Below, one piece after another: positions 8,069 to 16,320 of a stretch of DNA of 27,510 nt; within the stretch, counting starts at the first letter, position 1; every line of letters starts with the position of its first letter. The translations under genes and the position numbers were made by a program. The notes below the pieces were generated by a model. That model worked only from the letters and a program-made list of their open reading frames with translations. It was not told the origin of the DNA and ran no database searches. The DNA is from Oribacterium sp. UBA5894 (GTDB taxonomy: Bacteria; Bacillota; Clostridia; Lachnospirales; Lachnospiraceae): the NCBI GenBank assembly GCA_002431355.1, contig DJEQ01000098.1:1-27510 (forward strand), in the 5' to 3' direction.

Positions 8069-9626
8069 AAAAACATCGGCGGCGGGACTGAACCGCGCCA
8101 AAACCTACCAGCTTGTGCTGTTCCCACTGAACAACGGCGCAACGAACGTATATTACGTGCTGGTGCTTTCGTATATTGCAACCTTCGGCAGTAAGGTACT
8201 GGCGCTGTCCATGCTGTTTGCCTCGGTGATGGTCACAGGAATGCGTCTCTTCGATGCCGTTACGGACCCGATCATTGGCACCCTGATGGACCGCACGAAC
8301 GGAAAGTTTGGTAAGTTCCGTCCGTTCATGGTCATTGGCAACCTCATCATGGCGCTGAGCATCCTTACGCTGTACTGCCTGACACCGCTGATTCCGTCCG
8401 AGGCGGTTGCGCTTCGCTACGTGGCCTTCGTTATGCTGTATGCGGTCTGGGTCATTGGCTATACCTTCCAGACGAGCTGCACGAGATCCGGGCAGACCGT
8501 TCTGACCAGCGATCCGAAGCAGCGCCCGCTGTTCACGATCTTCAACACCGTGGGCTCCCTCCTCGGCATGGGCGCGATGCAGTTCTTTGCACCGATCCTC
8601 GCGCGAAACTATGAGGGCGGCTATGCATCCGCCGGCTTCTTCCGCACCCTGGCCCCGGTGGGAGTTGTCATCTCGATTCTCCTGACCCTTCTTGCGGTCA
8701 TCGGTATCTGGGAAAAGGATCAGCCGAAGTATTTCGGCATCGGTGGAAAGACCGAGAAGGTCAAGCTCCGCGAATATGTACAGATTCTGAAGAACAACAC
8801 ACCGATGCAGCGTCTCATGGTGGCGGGCGCAGGCTGCAAGCTGGCCCTTTCCATTGCGACGAATACAACTGTCCTCTGCATGCTCTATGGCTGCATGATG
8901 GGAAACTATGATGGACTTTATCTGCCGATGATGGTACTCGGCTATGTCTTCAGTGTGCCGTTTTTCCTGCTGACCGTGCGTACGAGCCAGAAGGAGGGCC
9001 AGAAGGCGAGCCTTATGAAGTATGTGAGTGTGGCACTGATCTGCTATGTCGGTGTGCTGGTGCTGCTGCTCCTGTGGGGGCATGGCGATGCCTTCACCCT
9101 GTCCATCATGGGCGAGCATGGGTTCTCCATCAACCTGTATACGATTCTCTTCATTGCTTTCTTTGGCATCGGCTATGGCGCCTACTATGCGACGGCAGAT
9201 ATGCCGATCCCGATGGTGGCCGACTGCTCCGATTACGAGACCTATCGTTCGGGCAACTACATTCCGGGCATTATGGGTACTCTGTTCAGCCTGGTGGATA
9301 AGCTCGTATCGAGCCTTTCTGCGACGGTCGTTGGCATTGCCGTCAGTGTGATCGGACTCGAAAGCCTGCCGACACAGTATGATCCCTATGCGCCGGGCAT
9401 GAACATGGTGGTGCTCGTGCTGTTCTGCATCATTCCGATGCTTGCGTGGATTGCGACGCTCATCGCCATGAAGGGCTATTCCCTGACGGGCGCAAAGATG
9501 AAGGAGATCCAGGCGGTCAATGCCTGCCGTCGTGACGCGGTGGCCGAGGGCATGACGCTCGAGGAGGCCATGCAGAAGTGGCAGACGATCGAGCAGCTGC
9601 CGGAAAAATACAAGCACGGAATTTAA
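8061..9626 (+). CDS. GPH-family (MelB-like) glycoside:cation symporter
   Basis: A 521-residue major facilitator of the glycoside-pentoside-hexuronide:cation symporter family, with about twelve hydrophobic segments. The family signature is clear near residues 50-85: RLFDAVTDPIIGTLMDRT, then GKFGKFRPF. The ATG at 8061 has AAAGGAG upstream and overlaps the GH3 stop (ATGAGTGA), so the two are translationally coupled. It probably imports the sugar or disaccharide released outside by the GH3 enzyme for the cytoplasmic GH2 enzyme. Beta-galactosides, beta-glucosides and glucuronides are all plausible substrates; E. coli UidA-UidB is a GH2-GPH pair. A terminator follows, so this closes the operon. Confidence 0.92.
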   Translation: MSEKTSAAGLNRAKTYQLVLFPLNNGATNVYYVLVLSYIATFGSKVLALSMLFASVMVTGMRLFDAVTDPIIGTLMDRTNGKFGKFRPFMVIGNLIMALSILTLYCLTPLIPSEAVALRYVAFVMLYAVWVIGYTFQTSCTRSGQTVLTSDPKQRPLFTIFNTVGSLLGMGAMQFFAPILARNYEGGYASAGFFRTLAPVGVVISILLTLLAVIGIWEKDQPKYFGIGGKTEKVKLREYVQILKNNTPMQRLMVAGAGCKLALSIATNTTVLCMLYGCMMGNYDGLYLPMMVLGYVFSVPFFLLTVRTSQKEGQKASLMKYVSVALICYVGVLVLLLLWGHGDAFTLSIMGEHGFSINLYTILFIAFFGIGYGAYYATADMPIPMVADCSDYETYRSGNYIPGIMGTLFSLVDKLVSSLSATVVGIAVSVIGLESLPTQYDPYAPGMNMVVLVLFCIIPMLAWIATLIAMKGYSLTGAKMKEIQAVNACRRDAVAEGMTLEEAMQKWQTIEQLPEKYKHGI

Positions 9627-9644
9627 GAAGCATCGAGGATGCAC

Positions 9645-9678
9645 AAGGAGTCGCGGCCCTTCGGGGCGGGCTCCTTTT
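9645..9678 (+). terminator. Intrinsic terminator of the glycosidase operon
   Basis: AAGGAG (9645-9650) pairs with CTCCTT; the inner stem GCCC-TTCG-GGGC has a stable tetraloop. A few mismatches lie between. CTCC is followed by five T. Confidence 0.75.
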
Positions 9679-9719
9679 TCTGTTGTCTATTTCTTCCTAT
9701 CGGATATATGAAAAGAATA

Positions 9720-9728
9720 TGATATAAT
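9720..9728 (+). promoter_or_regulatory. Extended -10 promoter of the nucleoside salvage genes
   Basis: TGA-TATAAT at 9720-9728 is a perfect -10 with the TGn extension. The -35 position is poor, which an extended -10 can tolerate. It leaves about 85 bases of leader before cdd. Confidence 0.6.
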
Positions 9729-9819
9729 AACAAGACACCAGGACAGAAATGCTTAAGCGCAGGGACGCTTCCGTAGAGACGTTCAATGACGGCCTGGGCT
9801 GAAAGGATAACATCAAGGA

Positions 9820-10296
9820 ATGAAGACAGAGAATACAAATAAAACGGAGCTGAAGGATCTGATTGAAAAAGCACTGGAGATGAGAAAGTACAGCTATGTA
9901 CCCTATTCCCATTTTCATGTGGGTGTAGCGCTGCTCGCGAAAAACGGACAGGTCTACGGTGGCTGCAATATTGAGAATGCAAGCTATGGGGCTGCAAACT
10001 GTGCGGAGCGTACCGCGATCTTTCATGCGGTCAGTGAGGGTGTGAAGGAGTTTTCACGCATCGTCATTACCGGAGGACCAGAGGACGGAGAGCTTCAGTT
10101 CTGCGCACCGTGTGGGATCTGCCGCCAGGTGATGATGGAATTCTGTGATCCGAAGCGCTTCGAGATTATTCTTGCAAAATCGGTGGACGAGTATCGGACA
10201 TATACGCTCGAGCAGCTTCTGCCAGAGGGCTTCGGTCCAGCAAATCTGCTGCAGGGAGCGGATACGGAAAGTGCATTTGACACCGTGCAGCTTTAA
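9820..10296 (+). CDS. cdd: Cytidine deaminase
   Basis: A 158-residue enzyme that deaminates cytidine and deoxycytidine to uridine and deoxyuridine in pyrimidine salvage. The zinc site is complete: C61 and catalytic E63 in NCAERTA, and C98/C101 in PCGICRQ. The substrate loop GGCNIENASYG is intact. The core matches the small homotetrameric class, with about 20 extra residues at the C-terminus. The ribosome site is ambiguous: GAAAGGA lies 12 bases before the ATG and AAGGA abuts it. It heads a salvage group with deoD and udp; its uridine product is the substrate of udp. Confidence 0.95.
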   Translation: MKTENTNKTELKDLIEKALEMRKYSYVPYSHFHVGVALLAKNGQVYGGCNIENASYGAANCAERTAIFHAVSEGVKEFSRIVITGGPEDGELQFCAPCGICRQVMMEFCDPKRFEIILAKSVDEYRTYTLEQLLPEGFGPANLLQGADTESAFDTVQL

Positions 10297-10432
10297 ACGG
10301 GCCGTCGGTTGCAGGCGGCGAAGCAAAAATGAACGAGGCACGCTTCTCTGTGCCCAGGAAACCTACACACGAATCAGAGTGATGCCGAAGCAGGGGAGAG
10401 CCTGCGTCGCAGGTCATGAAAGGAGAGAATCT

Positions 10433-11134
10433 ATGTCAACACCTCACAACAAAGCAGAACTTGGCGATATTGCGAAGACCGTCCTTATGCCGGGCGATCC
10501 GCTTCGTGCGAAGTTTATCGCGGAAACCTATCTGGAAAATCCGGTATGCTTCAATACCGTGCGCAATATGTTTGGCTATACGGGAAGCTATAAGGGAAAG
10601 AAAATTTCTGTCATGGGCGGTGGCATGGGCATGCCATCGATCGGGATCTATTCCTATGAGCTCTTCCATTTTTATGATGTTGATAATGTGATCCGCATTG
10701 GCTCAGCGGGCGCCATTCAGCCAGAGGTGAATCTCAAGGATGTCATCATTGGCATGGGCGCATGTACGGACTCCAATTATGGAAAGCAGTTCGAGCTGCC
10801 TGGAACCTTTGCACCGATTGCGGACTATGGTCTCCTGCAGCAGGCAGTGGAGGCGGCGGCGCGCCTCGGAGTTCCGGTCAAGGTCGGAAATATTCTGTCC
10901 TCGGATATTTTCTATGATGCCCGTCCGGATGTAAATCAGCGTTGGGCGAAAATGGGCGTACTCGCAGCGGAAATGGAGGCAGCAGCCCTGTACATGAATG
11001 CCGCCTATGCACATAAGCATGCACTCTGCATGCTCACGGTTTCCGATCAGCTGATCCGGGATGAGCATCTGAATGCGGATGAGCGTCAGGTCGGCTTTGA
11101 TCAGATGATGCGTGTCGCACTGGAGCTTGCGTAA
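10433..11134 (+). CDS. deoD: Purine nucleoside phosphorylase, DeoD type
   Basis: A 233-residue hexameric-type phosphorylase that splits purine (deoxy)ribonucleosides into base and (deoxy)ribose-1-phosphate. The phosphate loop MPGDPLRAK, the IRIGSAGAI segment, the MEAAALY substrate motif and the SDQL catalytic aspartate are all present. The ATG at 10433 follows AAGGAGAG by six bases; the open frame extends upstream across cdd but lacks homology there. It lies 136 bases after cdd, with small hairpins between and no obvious terminator, so read-through from the cdd promoter is likely. Confidence 0.95.
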   Translation: MSTPHNKAELGDIAKTVLMPGDPLRAKFIAETYLENPVCFNTVRNMFGYTGSYKGKKISVMGGGMGMPSIGIYSYELFHFYDVDNVIRIGSAGAIQPEVNLKDVIIGMGACTDSNYGKQFELPGTFAPIADYGLLQQAVEAAARLGVPVKVGNILSSDIFYDARPDVNQRWAKMGVLAAEMEAAALYMNAAYAHKHALCMLTVSDQLIRDEHLNADERQVGFDQMMRVALELA

Positions 11135-11163
11135 GCCGCGGAGACACACGGAGAAAACGAGGA

Positions 11164-11193
11164 GCGGACAGGTGCAGTGCAGCGCCTGTCCGC
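11164..11193 (+). repeat. Hairpin between deoD and udp
   Basis: GCGGACAGGTGC (11164-11175) pairs with GCGCCTGTCCGC (11182-11193), 12 bp with one G-U and a six-base loop. No T-run follows, so it is more likely an mRNA processing or stability element than a terminator. Confidence 0.6.
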
Positions 11194-11220
11194 ATTGGCT
11201 TAAGGAAAAGGGTGAAAGCG

Positions 11221-12000
11221 ATGATCAATTATTCAGAGGATAAGACGATGTATCATATCGGCGTGGCACCGGGACAGGTTGGAAGGTATGTGATTCTGCC
11301 GGGCGATCCGAAGCGCTGTGAGAAGATCGCAGCGTATTTCGATGACCCGGTTTTTGTGGCCGATCATCGAGAGTATGTGACCTATACGGGAACGCTCGAT
11401 GGCGTGCCGGTGTCGGTGACATCGACGGGCATCGGTGGACCGTCTGCATCGATTGCCATGGAGGAGCTCCATATGTGTGGCGCGGATACCTTCATTCGCG
11501 TCGGCACGGCCGGTGGCATGGACCTCGAGGTACAGGCAGGAGATGTGGTGATTGCGAGTGGTGCGATCCGCATGGAGGGTACGTCGAAGGAATATGCGCC
11601 GATCGAGTGGCCGGCCGTTGCGGACTTTGAAGTCGAAACGGCGCTCAATCAGGCAGCAGAGCAGCTGGGCTTCCGTCACCATGTGGGCGTGGTTGAGTGC
11701 AAGGATGCCTTTTATGGACAGCATAAGCCAGAGGAGCTGCCGGTGAGCTATGAGCTCCTCAACAAGTGGCAGGCCTGGCTGAAGCTTGGCTGCAAGGCTT
11801 CCGAAATGGAGTCTGCCGCGCTGTTTACCGTAGCCTCGTATCTTCACGTGCGTGCCGGGGCCGTGCTTTTCATCATGTCGAACCAGGAGCGTGTGAAGCA
11901 GGGACTCAGCAATGAGATTGAGCATGATACGGATAAGGCCATCCATACAGCGATCGAGGCTCTTCGTATCCTGATTAAGAAGGATCAGAAGAAGGCATGA
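11221..12000 (+). CDS. udp: Uridine phosphorylase
   Basis: A 259-residue member of nucleoside phosphorylase family I, converting uridine and phosphate to uracil and ribose-1-phosphate. Visible motifs are [14 protein letters not shown] (phosphate binding), the [16 protein letters not shown] and IRVGTAGGM segments, and [12 protein letters not shown] near the ribose site. ATG 11221 is preceded by AAGGG; a GTG at 11212 with AGGA five bases upstream is the alternative and adds three residues. Family members differ in base preference, so uridine specificity is inferred. It works with cdd and deoD to recover bases and pentose phosphate. Confidence 0.9.
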   Translation: MINYSEDKTMYHIGVAPGQVGRYVILPGDPKRCEKIAAYFDDPVFVADHREYVTYTGTLDGVPVSVTSTGIGGPSASIAMEELHMCGADTFIRVGTAGGMDLEVQAGDVVIASGAIRMEGTSKEYAPIEWPAVADFEVETALNQAAEQLGFRHHVGVVECKDAFYGQHKPEELPVSYELLNKWQAWLKLGCKASEMESAALFTVASYLHVRAGAVLFIMSNQERVKQGLSNEIEHDTDKAIHTAIEALRILIKKDQKKA

Positions 12001-12039
12001 GGGAGAGGTGTTCTAAGAGCTGTGGAAGGCCCTCCCCAT

Positions 12040-12636
12040 ATGGAGCATGAGGAAGCAGAAGAGAGCATGAAGGAAGAACGGATACCGGCAGCAGGTCCGG
12101 AACGCGATGCATATTATATGAAGCTGGCCATTCGGGAAGCCCGAAAGGCGTTGAAGCATGAGGATGTGCCCATTGGGTGCATCCTCGTGTATGATGGGAC
12201 GAATCCTGCGAGTAAGGCCGATCAGCATGCCGCTTCGCTGGGCATCGAAGCGGGGACCATCCTGGGGCGGGGCTATAATCGGCGAAACCGGGACCATAAT
12301 GCCCTGATGCATGCGGAGATCCTCGCGATTCGTCAGGCGTGTAAAAGGCTGCAGGACTGGCGCGTCGAGGACTGTACGCTGTATGTGACCCTGGAGCCCT
12401 GCCCGATGTGTGCAGGGGCCATCGTTCAGGCTCGTGTACCACGGGTTGTCATAGGCTCCATGAATCCGAAGGCAGGCTGCTGCGGCTCGGTGCTGGACAT
12501 GCTGCATGAGAAGCGCTTTAATCATCGCTGTGAGGTGCGGACGGATGTGGAACGGGATGCATGCGCAGCGCTGATGAGTGACTTTTTTCAGAGCCTGCGA
12601 GAGAAAAAGCTGAAGAAGCTGGAGGAGGAAGCATGA
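12040..12636 (+). CDS. tadA: tRNA(adenine-34) deaminase TadA
   Basis: Zinc deaminase that converts A34 to inosine in the tRNA-Arg(ACG) anticodon. Zinc ligands and catalytic glutamate are intact: HAE in NALMHAEI, then PCPMCAGAIVQAR. Compared with usual TadA (150-175 residues) this 198-residue form has about 20 extra residues (TNPASKADQHAASLGIEAGT) between beta strands, after VPIGCILVYDG and before ILGRGYNRRN. The start is uncertain: ATG 12040 has GGAAGG ten bases upstream; ATG 12067 would give 189 residues and is also acceptable. It lies 39 bases after udp and overlaps the next gene by ATGA. Confidence 0.92.
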   Translation: MEHEEAEESMKEERIPAAGPERDAYYMKLAIREARKALKHEDVPIGCILVYDGTNPASKADQHAASLGIEAGTILGRGYNRRNRDHNALMHAEILAIRQACKRLQDWRVEDCTLYVTLEPCPMCAGAIVQARVPRVVIGSMNPKAGCCGSVLDMLHEKRFNHRCEVRTDVERDACAALMSDFFQSLREKKLKKLEEEA

Positions 12637-13388
12637 GTCCTGCAAAAGAAAAGATCGAAAAGCCGGGGCGCTGCATCATCGTCGGCGCGGGGGATTTCTT
12701 CGGACTTCCGTTTCCGCTGAAGACGGAGGACTATGTCATCGCGGCCGATGCGGGCTACGAAAATCTGCGGGCGCTGAACATCACACCGGATCTCATCGTC
12801 GGGGATTTTGACTCCATGAAGGTGGAGGGCGTGCGCGGTGTGACGGGACCGGTGAAGGATCTCGATATTTATGCGGATGCGGAAAAGGCGGAGTACATTC
12901 ATCATCTTCGGCGAATCGAGCTGGACGGGGTGGAAACACGGGTGATCGACCCGATTAAGAACGATCCGGATATGCTCGCATGTGTACGCATTGGCATCGA
13001 AAAGGGCTATCGTGCCTTTCACCTCGTGGGGGGTACGGGAAAGCGGATGGATCACTCCATCGCGAACCTGCAGGTGCTCGGCTTCCTTGCACAGCAGGGG
13101 ATGCAGGGCTATCTTTATGGAGAGCATCAGCTTGTGCGTGCCATCCGAAATGAGACGGTGCACTTTCCGAAGGGAATGCAGGGCTATTTTTCAGCGCTGT
13201 CGCTGAGTGATGTCTGCCGTGGCGTTACGGAAAAGGGCTTTAAGTACATCGTGAACGAGGTGGATCTTAACAACTGCATGCCGACCGGCCTCAGCAACGA
13301 ATTTGTCGGCACGGAGGCGGAAATCTCGGTGCGGGAGGGGACGCTCCTTCTGATTTATGACGGATGCACCGAACAGGGCGAGGGATAA
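12633..13388 (+). CDS. thiN: Thiamine diphosphokinase
   Basis: A 251-residue enzyme that makes thiamine diphosphate from thiamine and ATP. The N-terminal catalytic domain has IIVGAGDF, AADAGYENL and the metal-binding VGDFDS; then GGTGKRMDHSIANLQVL. The C-terminal thiamine-binding domain includes NNCMPTGLSNEF and ends in EGTLLLIYDG. The usual KDxTD metal motif reads KNDPD (near 109-113). About 35 extra residues separate GDFDS from it, explaining the length beyond the usual 210-220. Translation is coupled to tadA by an ATGA overlap. The pairing with tadA suggests operon convenience rather than a shared pathway. Confidence 0.9.
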   Translation: MSPAKEKIEKPGRCIIVGAGDFFGLPFPLKTEDYVIAADAGYENLRALNITPDLIVGDFDSMKVEGVRGVTGPVKDLDIYADAEKAEYIHHLRRIELDGVETRVIDPIKNDPDMLACVRIGIEKGYRAFHLVGGTGKRMDHSIANLQVLGFLAQQGMQGYLYGEHQLVRAIRNETVHFPKGMQGYFSALSLSDVCRGVTEKGFKYIVNEVDLNNCMPTGLSNEFVGTEAEISVREGTLLLIYDGCTEQGEG

Positions 13389-13427
13389 AACGGAAGGCTG
13401 GATACACAGAAAGTCGTGAACCGACAC

Positions 13428-13456
13428 TTGATTGACGATTTTCTCTTTGCTATAAT
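13428..13456 (+). promoter_or_regulatory. Promoter of the 6S RNA candidate
   Basis: TTGATT (13428-13433), a 17-bp spacer, then TATAAT (13451-13456). Initiation is expected near 13463. Confidence 0.75.
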
Positions 13457-13462
13457 TCCGAT

Positions 13463-13657
13463 AAGAAGTAAAGAGCTGGGACGTACGAGGCTGCACATAT
13501 TGAACCTACAAATACGACCTACGGGGCTCCAATATCTGTATGCATAATATAATGCCTCCCTTCGGGACGAGGACTATAGTGGTATACGTGAGGTTTCCCA
13601 CCTAGCAGGAGAGCTAGGAGTCAAGCGTGTAGTACGGCGTTCTGGTGTTACTCCGAC
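13463..13657 (+). ncRNA. ssrS: 6S RNA candidate
   Basis: A non-coding transcript of about 195 bases that folds as a rod with a central bubble, as expected for the RNA that mimics an open promoter and binds vegetative RNA polymerase. The closing stem joins CTGGGA, CGTAC and TGCAC on the 5' side (about 13475-13495) with GTGTA, GTACG and TTCTGG (about 13626-13643). The 3' side of the bubble carries the hairpin CCTAGC-AGGAGA-GCTAGG, a known 6S trait. The terminal rod includes GTATGC/GTATAC and a CCTC...TTCG...GAGG cap. Strong promoter and terminator flank it. Ends are approximate, and assignment is by fold rather than sequence identity. Confidence 0.68.
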
Positions 13658-13674
13658 AAAATCACATGATTTTG

Positions 13675-13708
13675 GGCCGACAGGATTTCCTGTCGGCCTT
13701 TGTTGTTT
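13675..13708 (+). terminator. Terminator of the 6S RNA candidate
   Basis: GGCCGACAGGA (13675-13685), loop TT, TCCTGTCGGCC (13688-13698), then TTTGTTGTTT. The 11-bp stem is perfect. A smaller hairpin (AAAATCA/TGATTTT, 13658-13673) precedes it. Confidence 0.9.
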
Positions 13709-13880
13709 AAAAAGGTTTGCAGGCGCAGCCCGAAGCATCTCAGCCCCGGCAAACAAAATCACATCTCGATGGCAGCCCATGAAATTTCTGTGAAGTCATC
13801 GCTTTTCCCTCGGCTTTTATGTATCATAGAAGCAGAATACATTGACTGGTTCATTACATCTGCATGAAGGAGCATCATCC

Positions 13881-15125
13881 GTGAAGAAAGAACAGTGGGA
13901 GCAGCAGATTCGATGGGGTATCACGGCATTTCTTGTGATTGCCGCGAGTGTTTTTGTCGCAACGCTTTTTATAAACTTTGATAAAATTCGTGCCTTTGTC
14001 GGGGCGCTCTTTTCCATCCTGGCTCCGATTATCTATGGTGCGGTGATTGCCTATATCACCTCGCCCATCTATAACCGGGTGTATCACTGGGTCCATGATC
14101 TCCTGCGCGGTGGAAATCAGGGAAAGTATCAGAAGCATCTCGTTTCATCGGGGGCCGCACGGGGCATCGCTCGTGCCGCCGGAACGCTGGTCGCACTTCT
14201 TACGGTGGTAATCCTGGCGGTTGGCCTCGTTTCCATGATCATCCCGCAGCTCTATGACTCGATTGCCAATCTGGTCGCGACGCTGCCGCAGAATCTATCC
14301 GAGACCTATCGAAATGTGATGAAGTACCTGCAGGACTATCCCGAGGTGCGGGAGGAGGTGCAGGAGTATTACAATGCAGCCTACAGCTATATCATGGATT
14401 TCCTTCAGGATCATCTGATGCCGAACATGCAGAGCATTGTGGCCTCGCTGGGCATCGGTATCTGGTCGGTGATCAATGGCGTAAAAAATGTCTTCATTGG
14501 ACTGATTGTGATGATCTATCTTCTGAATATTAAGGAATCCATGCTCGGCGAGTCCCGGAAGCTGACCTTTGCGCTGCTTCCGGAAAAGTGGGCGAAGCAT
14601 GTGGTGGAGGAATTTGCCTATATCAATAAGGTCTTCGGCGGGTTCATCGTTGGAAAAATCATTGATTCTCTCATTATCGGCTGTCTCTGCTTTTTCTGCC
14701 TGAGCCTCATGAATATGCCGTATGCACTTCTGGTATCGGTGATCGTCGGCGTGACCAATGTGATCCCGTTCTTCGGTCCCTTTATCGGTGCCGTTCCATC
14801 CTTTGTTCTGATCCTGCTGTCGAGCCCTGTTCAGAGCGTTTATTTCCTCATTTTTATTCTGGTCCTCCAGCAGTTCGATGGCAATATCCTGGGGCCACGT
14901 ATCCTGGGGGATTCGACTGGTCTCAGCAGCTTCTGGGTGCTGTTCTCCATTCTGCTGTTTGGCGGTCTCTTCGGCTTCGTGGGCATGATTGTAGCCGTTC
15001 CATTGTGGGCCGTGATCCTGAATTTCGTGCAGCGTATGACGCGGCACCTGCTTGGAAAGAAGGGGCTTCCGATGGAAGCAGAAGAGTACATCTCGGGGGA
15101 TGAACGCGCCCGTCTGAAGGATTAG
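13881..15125 (+). CDS. AI-2E family (PerM-type) membrane transporter
   Basis: A 414-residue membrane protein of the AI-2E/PerM family (formerly UPF0118). It has two membrane segments at the N-terminus, a long helical soluble stretch (about 85-200), then several segments in the C-terminal half, including the VTNVIPFFGPFIGAVPSF and LQQFDGNILGPRILG family motifs. Members have been linked to autoinducer-2 export, sodium/proton antiport or other export; the substrate here is unknown. The GTG at 13881 has AAGGAG eight bases upstream and fits the family N-terminus better than the TTG 39 bases earlier. It appears monocistronic. Confidence 0.9.
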   Translation: MKKEQWEQQIRWGITAFLVIAASVFVATLFINFDKIRAFVGALFSILAPIIYGAVIAYITSPIYNRVYHWVHDLLRGGNQGKYQKHLVSSGAARGIARAAGTLVALLTVVILAVGLVSMIIPQLYDSIANLVATLPQNLSETYRNVMKYLQDYPEVREEVQEYYNAAYSYIMDFLQDHLMPNMQSIVASLGIGIWSVINGVKNVFIGLIVMIYLLNIKESMLGESRKLTFALLPEKWAKHVVEEFAYINKVFGGFIVGKIIDSLIIGCLCFFCLSLMNMPYALLVSVIVGVTNVIPFFGPFIGAVPSFVLILLSSPVQSVYFLIFILVLQQFDGNILGPRILGDSTGLSSFWVLFSILLFGGLFGFVGMIVAVPLWAVILNFVQRMTRHLLGKKGLPMEAEEYISGDERARLKD

Positions 15126-15212
15126 TGCGCGGGGATGGCGTGAGAACCTGAAGGCCACTGAATACATCCGGCGAAGGGCGGGTGCAGGCATTGGAATGAT
15201 ACGAAAAAACGT

Positions 15213-15240
15213 TTGAAAAACCGGTTAACTAGAGTATACT
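15213..15240 (+). promoter_or_regulatory. Promoter of kduI
   Basis: TTGAAA (15213-15218), a 16-bp spacer containing the palindrome AACCGGTT, and TATACT (15235-15240). The mRNA leader would be about 105 bases. Confidence 0.65.
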
Positions 15241-15320
15241 ATTCTTGTCTTCTTGAGGGCACTGGAGCGAAGTTCCATGCGTGCAGAGGACCGGAAAGAT
15301 ACGTAGATTCAAATCGAAAG

Positions 15321-15346
15321 GCATGGGGAAGCCATGCACAAGGAGG
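15321..15346 (+). promoter_or_regulatory. Hairpin next to the kduI ribosome site
   Basis: GCATGG (15321-15326) pairs with CCATGC (15332-15337) across GGAAG. AAGGAGG at 15340-15346 follows immediately and decides the start at ATG 15352. Confidence 0.5.
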
Positions 15347-15351
15347 TTTTT

Positions 15352-16197
15352 ATGGATATTCGTTACAGTGCAAATCAGAGGGATGTGAAGCGGTATACGA
15401 CCGAAGAGCTTCGAAATGAGTTTCTGATTACCGGACTTTATAAGCCAGACGAGGTTGTGGCGGTTTACTCTCACGTCGATCGTATGGTGACCTTCGGCTG
15501 TATGCCGGTGCATGAGACGGTCCCGCTCGATAAGGGCATCGACTGCTGGGCAAATTTCGGAACGCATTATGTTCTGGAGCGCCGCGAGATCGGAATCTTT
15601 AACATTGGCGATGGTGCAGGTAAGATCATGGTGGATGGGACGGAGTATCATCTCGGCTACAAGGACTGCCTGTACATTACGAAGGGTGCGAAGGAGGTTC
15701 TGTTCTCCTCGGATGACGCAGAGAAGCCGGCGAAATTCTATATGGTTTCTGCACCGGCTCACGTGAGCTATGAGACGAAGCTTATTACGATGGCGGAGGC
15801 AAATCATCGTCCATGTGGAGATCCGGAGCTGGCCAATGCACGTGTCATCAACCAGTTCATCCACCCGGATGTGCTGAAGACTGCGCAGCTCAGCATGGGC
15901 ATGACCGAGCTGAAGCCAGGCTCTGTATGGAATACGATGCCGGCGCATACACATGAGCGTCGCATGGAGATCTACACCTATTTCGAGGTACCGGAGGATC
16001 AGGTTGTATTCCATTTCATGGGCGAGCCGCAGGAGACAAGACATCTCGTAATGCACAACTATGATGCCGTGATTTCGCCATCCTGGTCGATTCACTGCGC
16101 GGCTGCAACCCACAACTACACCTTCATCTGGGCCATGGGTGGTGAGAATCAGGAATTTGATGATATGGATACGATCTATACACCGGATCTTCGCTAA
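15352..16197 (+). CDS. kduI: 5-keto-4-deoxyuronate isomerase
   Basis: A 281-residue enzyme that isomerises 5-keto-4-deoxyuronate (from unsaturated galacturonide or glycosaminoglycan breakdown) to 2,5-diketo-3-deoxygluconate. It is a bicupin with its metal site intact: H199, H201, E206 in PAHTHERRMEIYTYFE, and H248 in WSIHCAA. Length matches the family (about 278). The start is ATG 15352 because AAGGAGG sits six bases upstream; the earlier ATG 15334 would place the ribosome site inside the gene. No kduD, uronate kinase, lyase or transporter is adjacent, so this step is encoded apart from the rest of any uronate pathway. Confidence 0.96.
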   Translation: MDIRYSANQRDVKRYTTEELRNEFLITGLYKPDEVVAVYSHVDRMVTFGCMPVHETVPLDKGIDCWANFGTHYVLERREIGIFNIGDGAGKIMVDGTEYHLGYKDCLYITKGAKEVLFSSDDAEKPAKFYMVSAPAHVSYETKLITMAEANHRPCGDPELANARVINQFIHPDVLKTAQLSMGMTELKPGSVWNTMPAHTHERRMEIYTYFEVPEDQVVFHFMGEPQETRHLVMHNYDAVISPSWSIHCAAATHNYTFIWAMGGENQEFDDMDTIYTPDLR

Positions 16198-16291
16198 GTG
16201 CGAGAGCATTCCGGATACATGGGCGTCGAGGCGTTCGAGCTGTCGTGAGCAGGTCAGCACCTCCATTTCGTCGGCATTGGCAGAATAAAAA

Positions 16292-16320
16292 TTGAATTTT
16301 GAAAGGGTCCGTGGTAGTAT
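16292..16320 (+). promoter_or_regulatory. Promoter of the SEC-C gene, nested in the kduI terminator
   Basis: TTGAAT (16292-16297), 17-bp spacer, TAGTAT (16315-16320). The spacer holds the left arm of the terminator stem and the -10 lies in its loop. Initiation near 16327 would omit the left arm. Confidence 0.55.

Noticed and set aside
8046..9644. A 532-codon minus-strand open frame opposite the GPH symporter gene
   Set aside because: Translation is His/Arg/Gln-rich low-quality sequence typical of antisense shadow frames; the plus-strand symporter is clear.
10145..10432. N-terminal extension of deoD across the cdd gene
   Set aside because: The in-frame opening overlaps cdd in another frame and has no homology; the DeoD protein begins at the well-placed ATG 10433.
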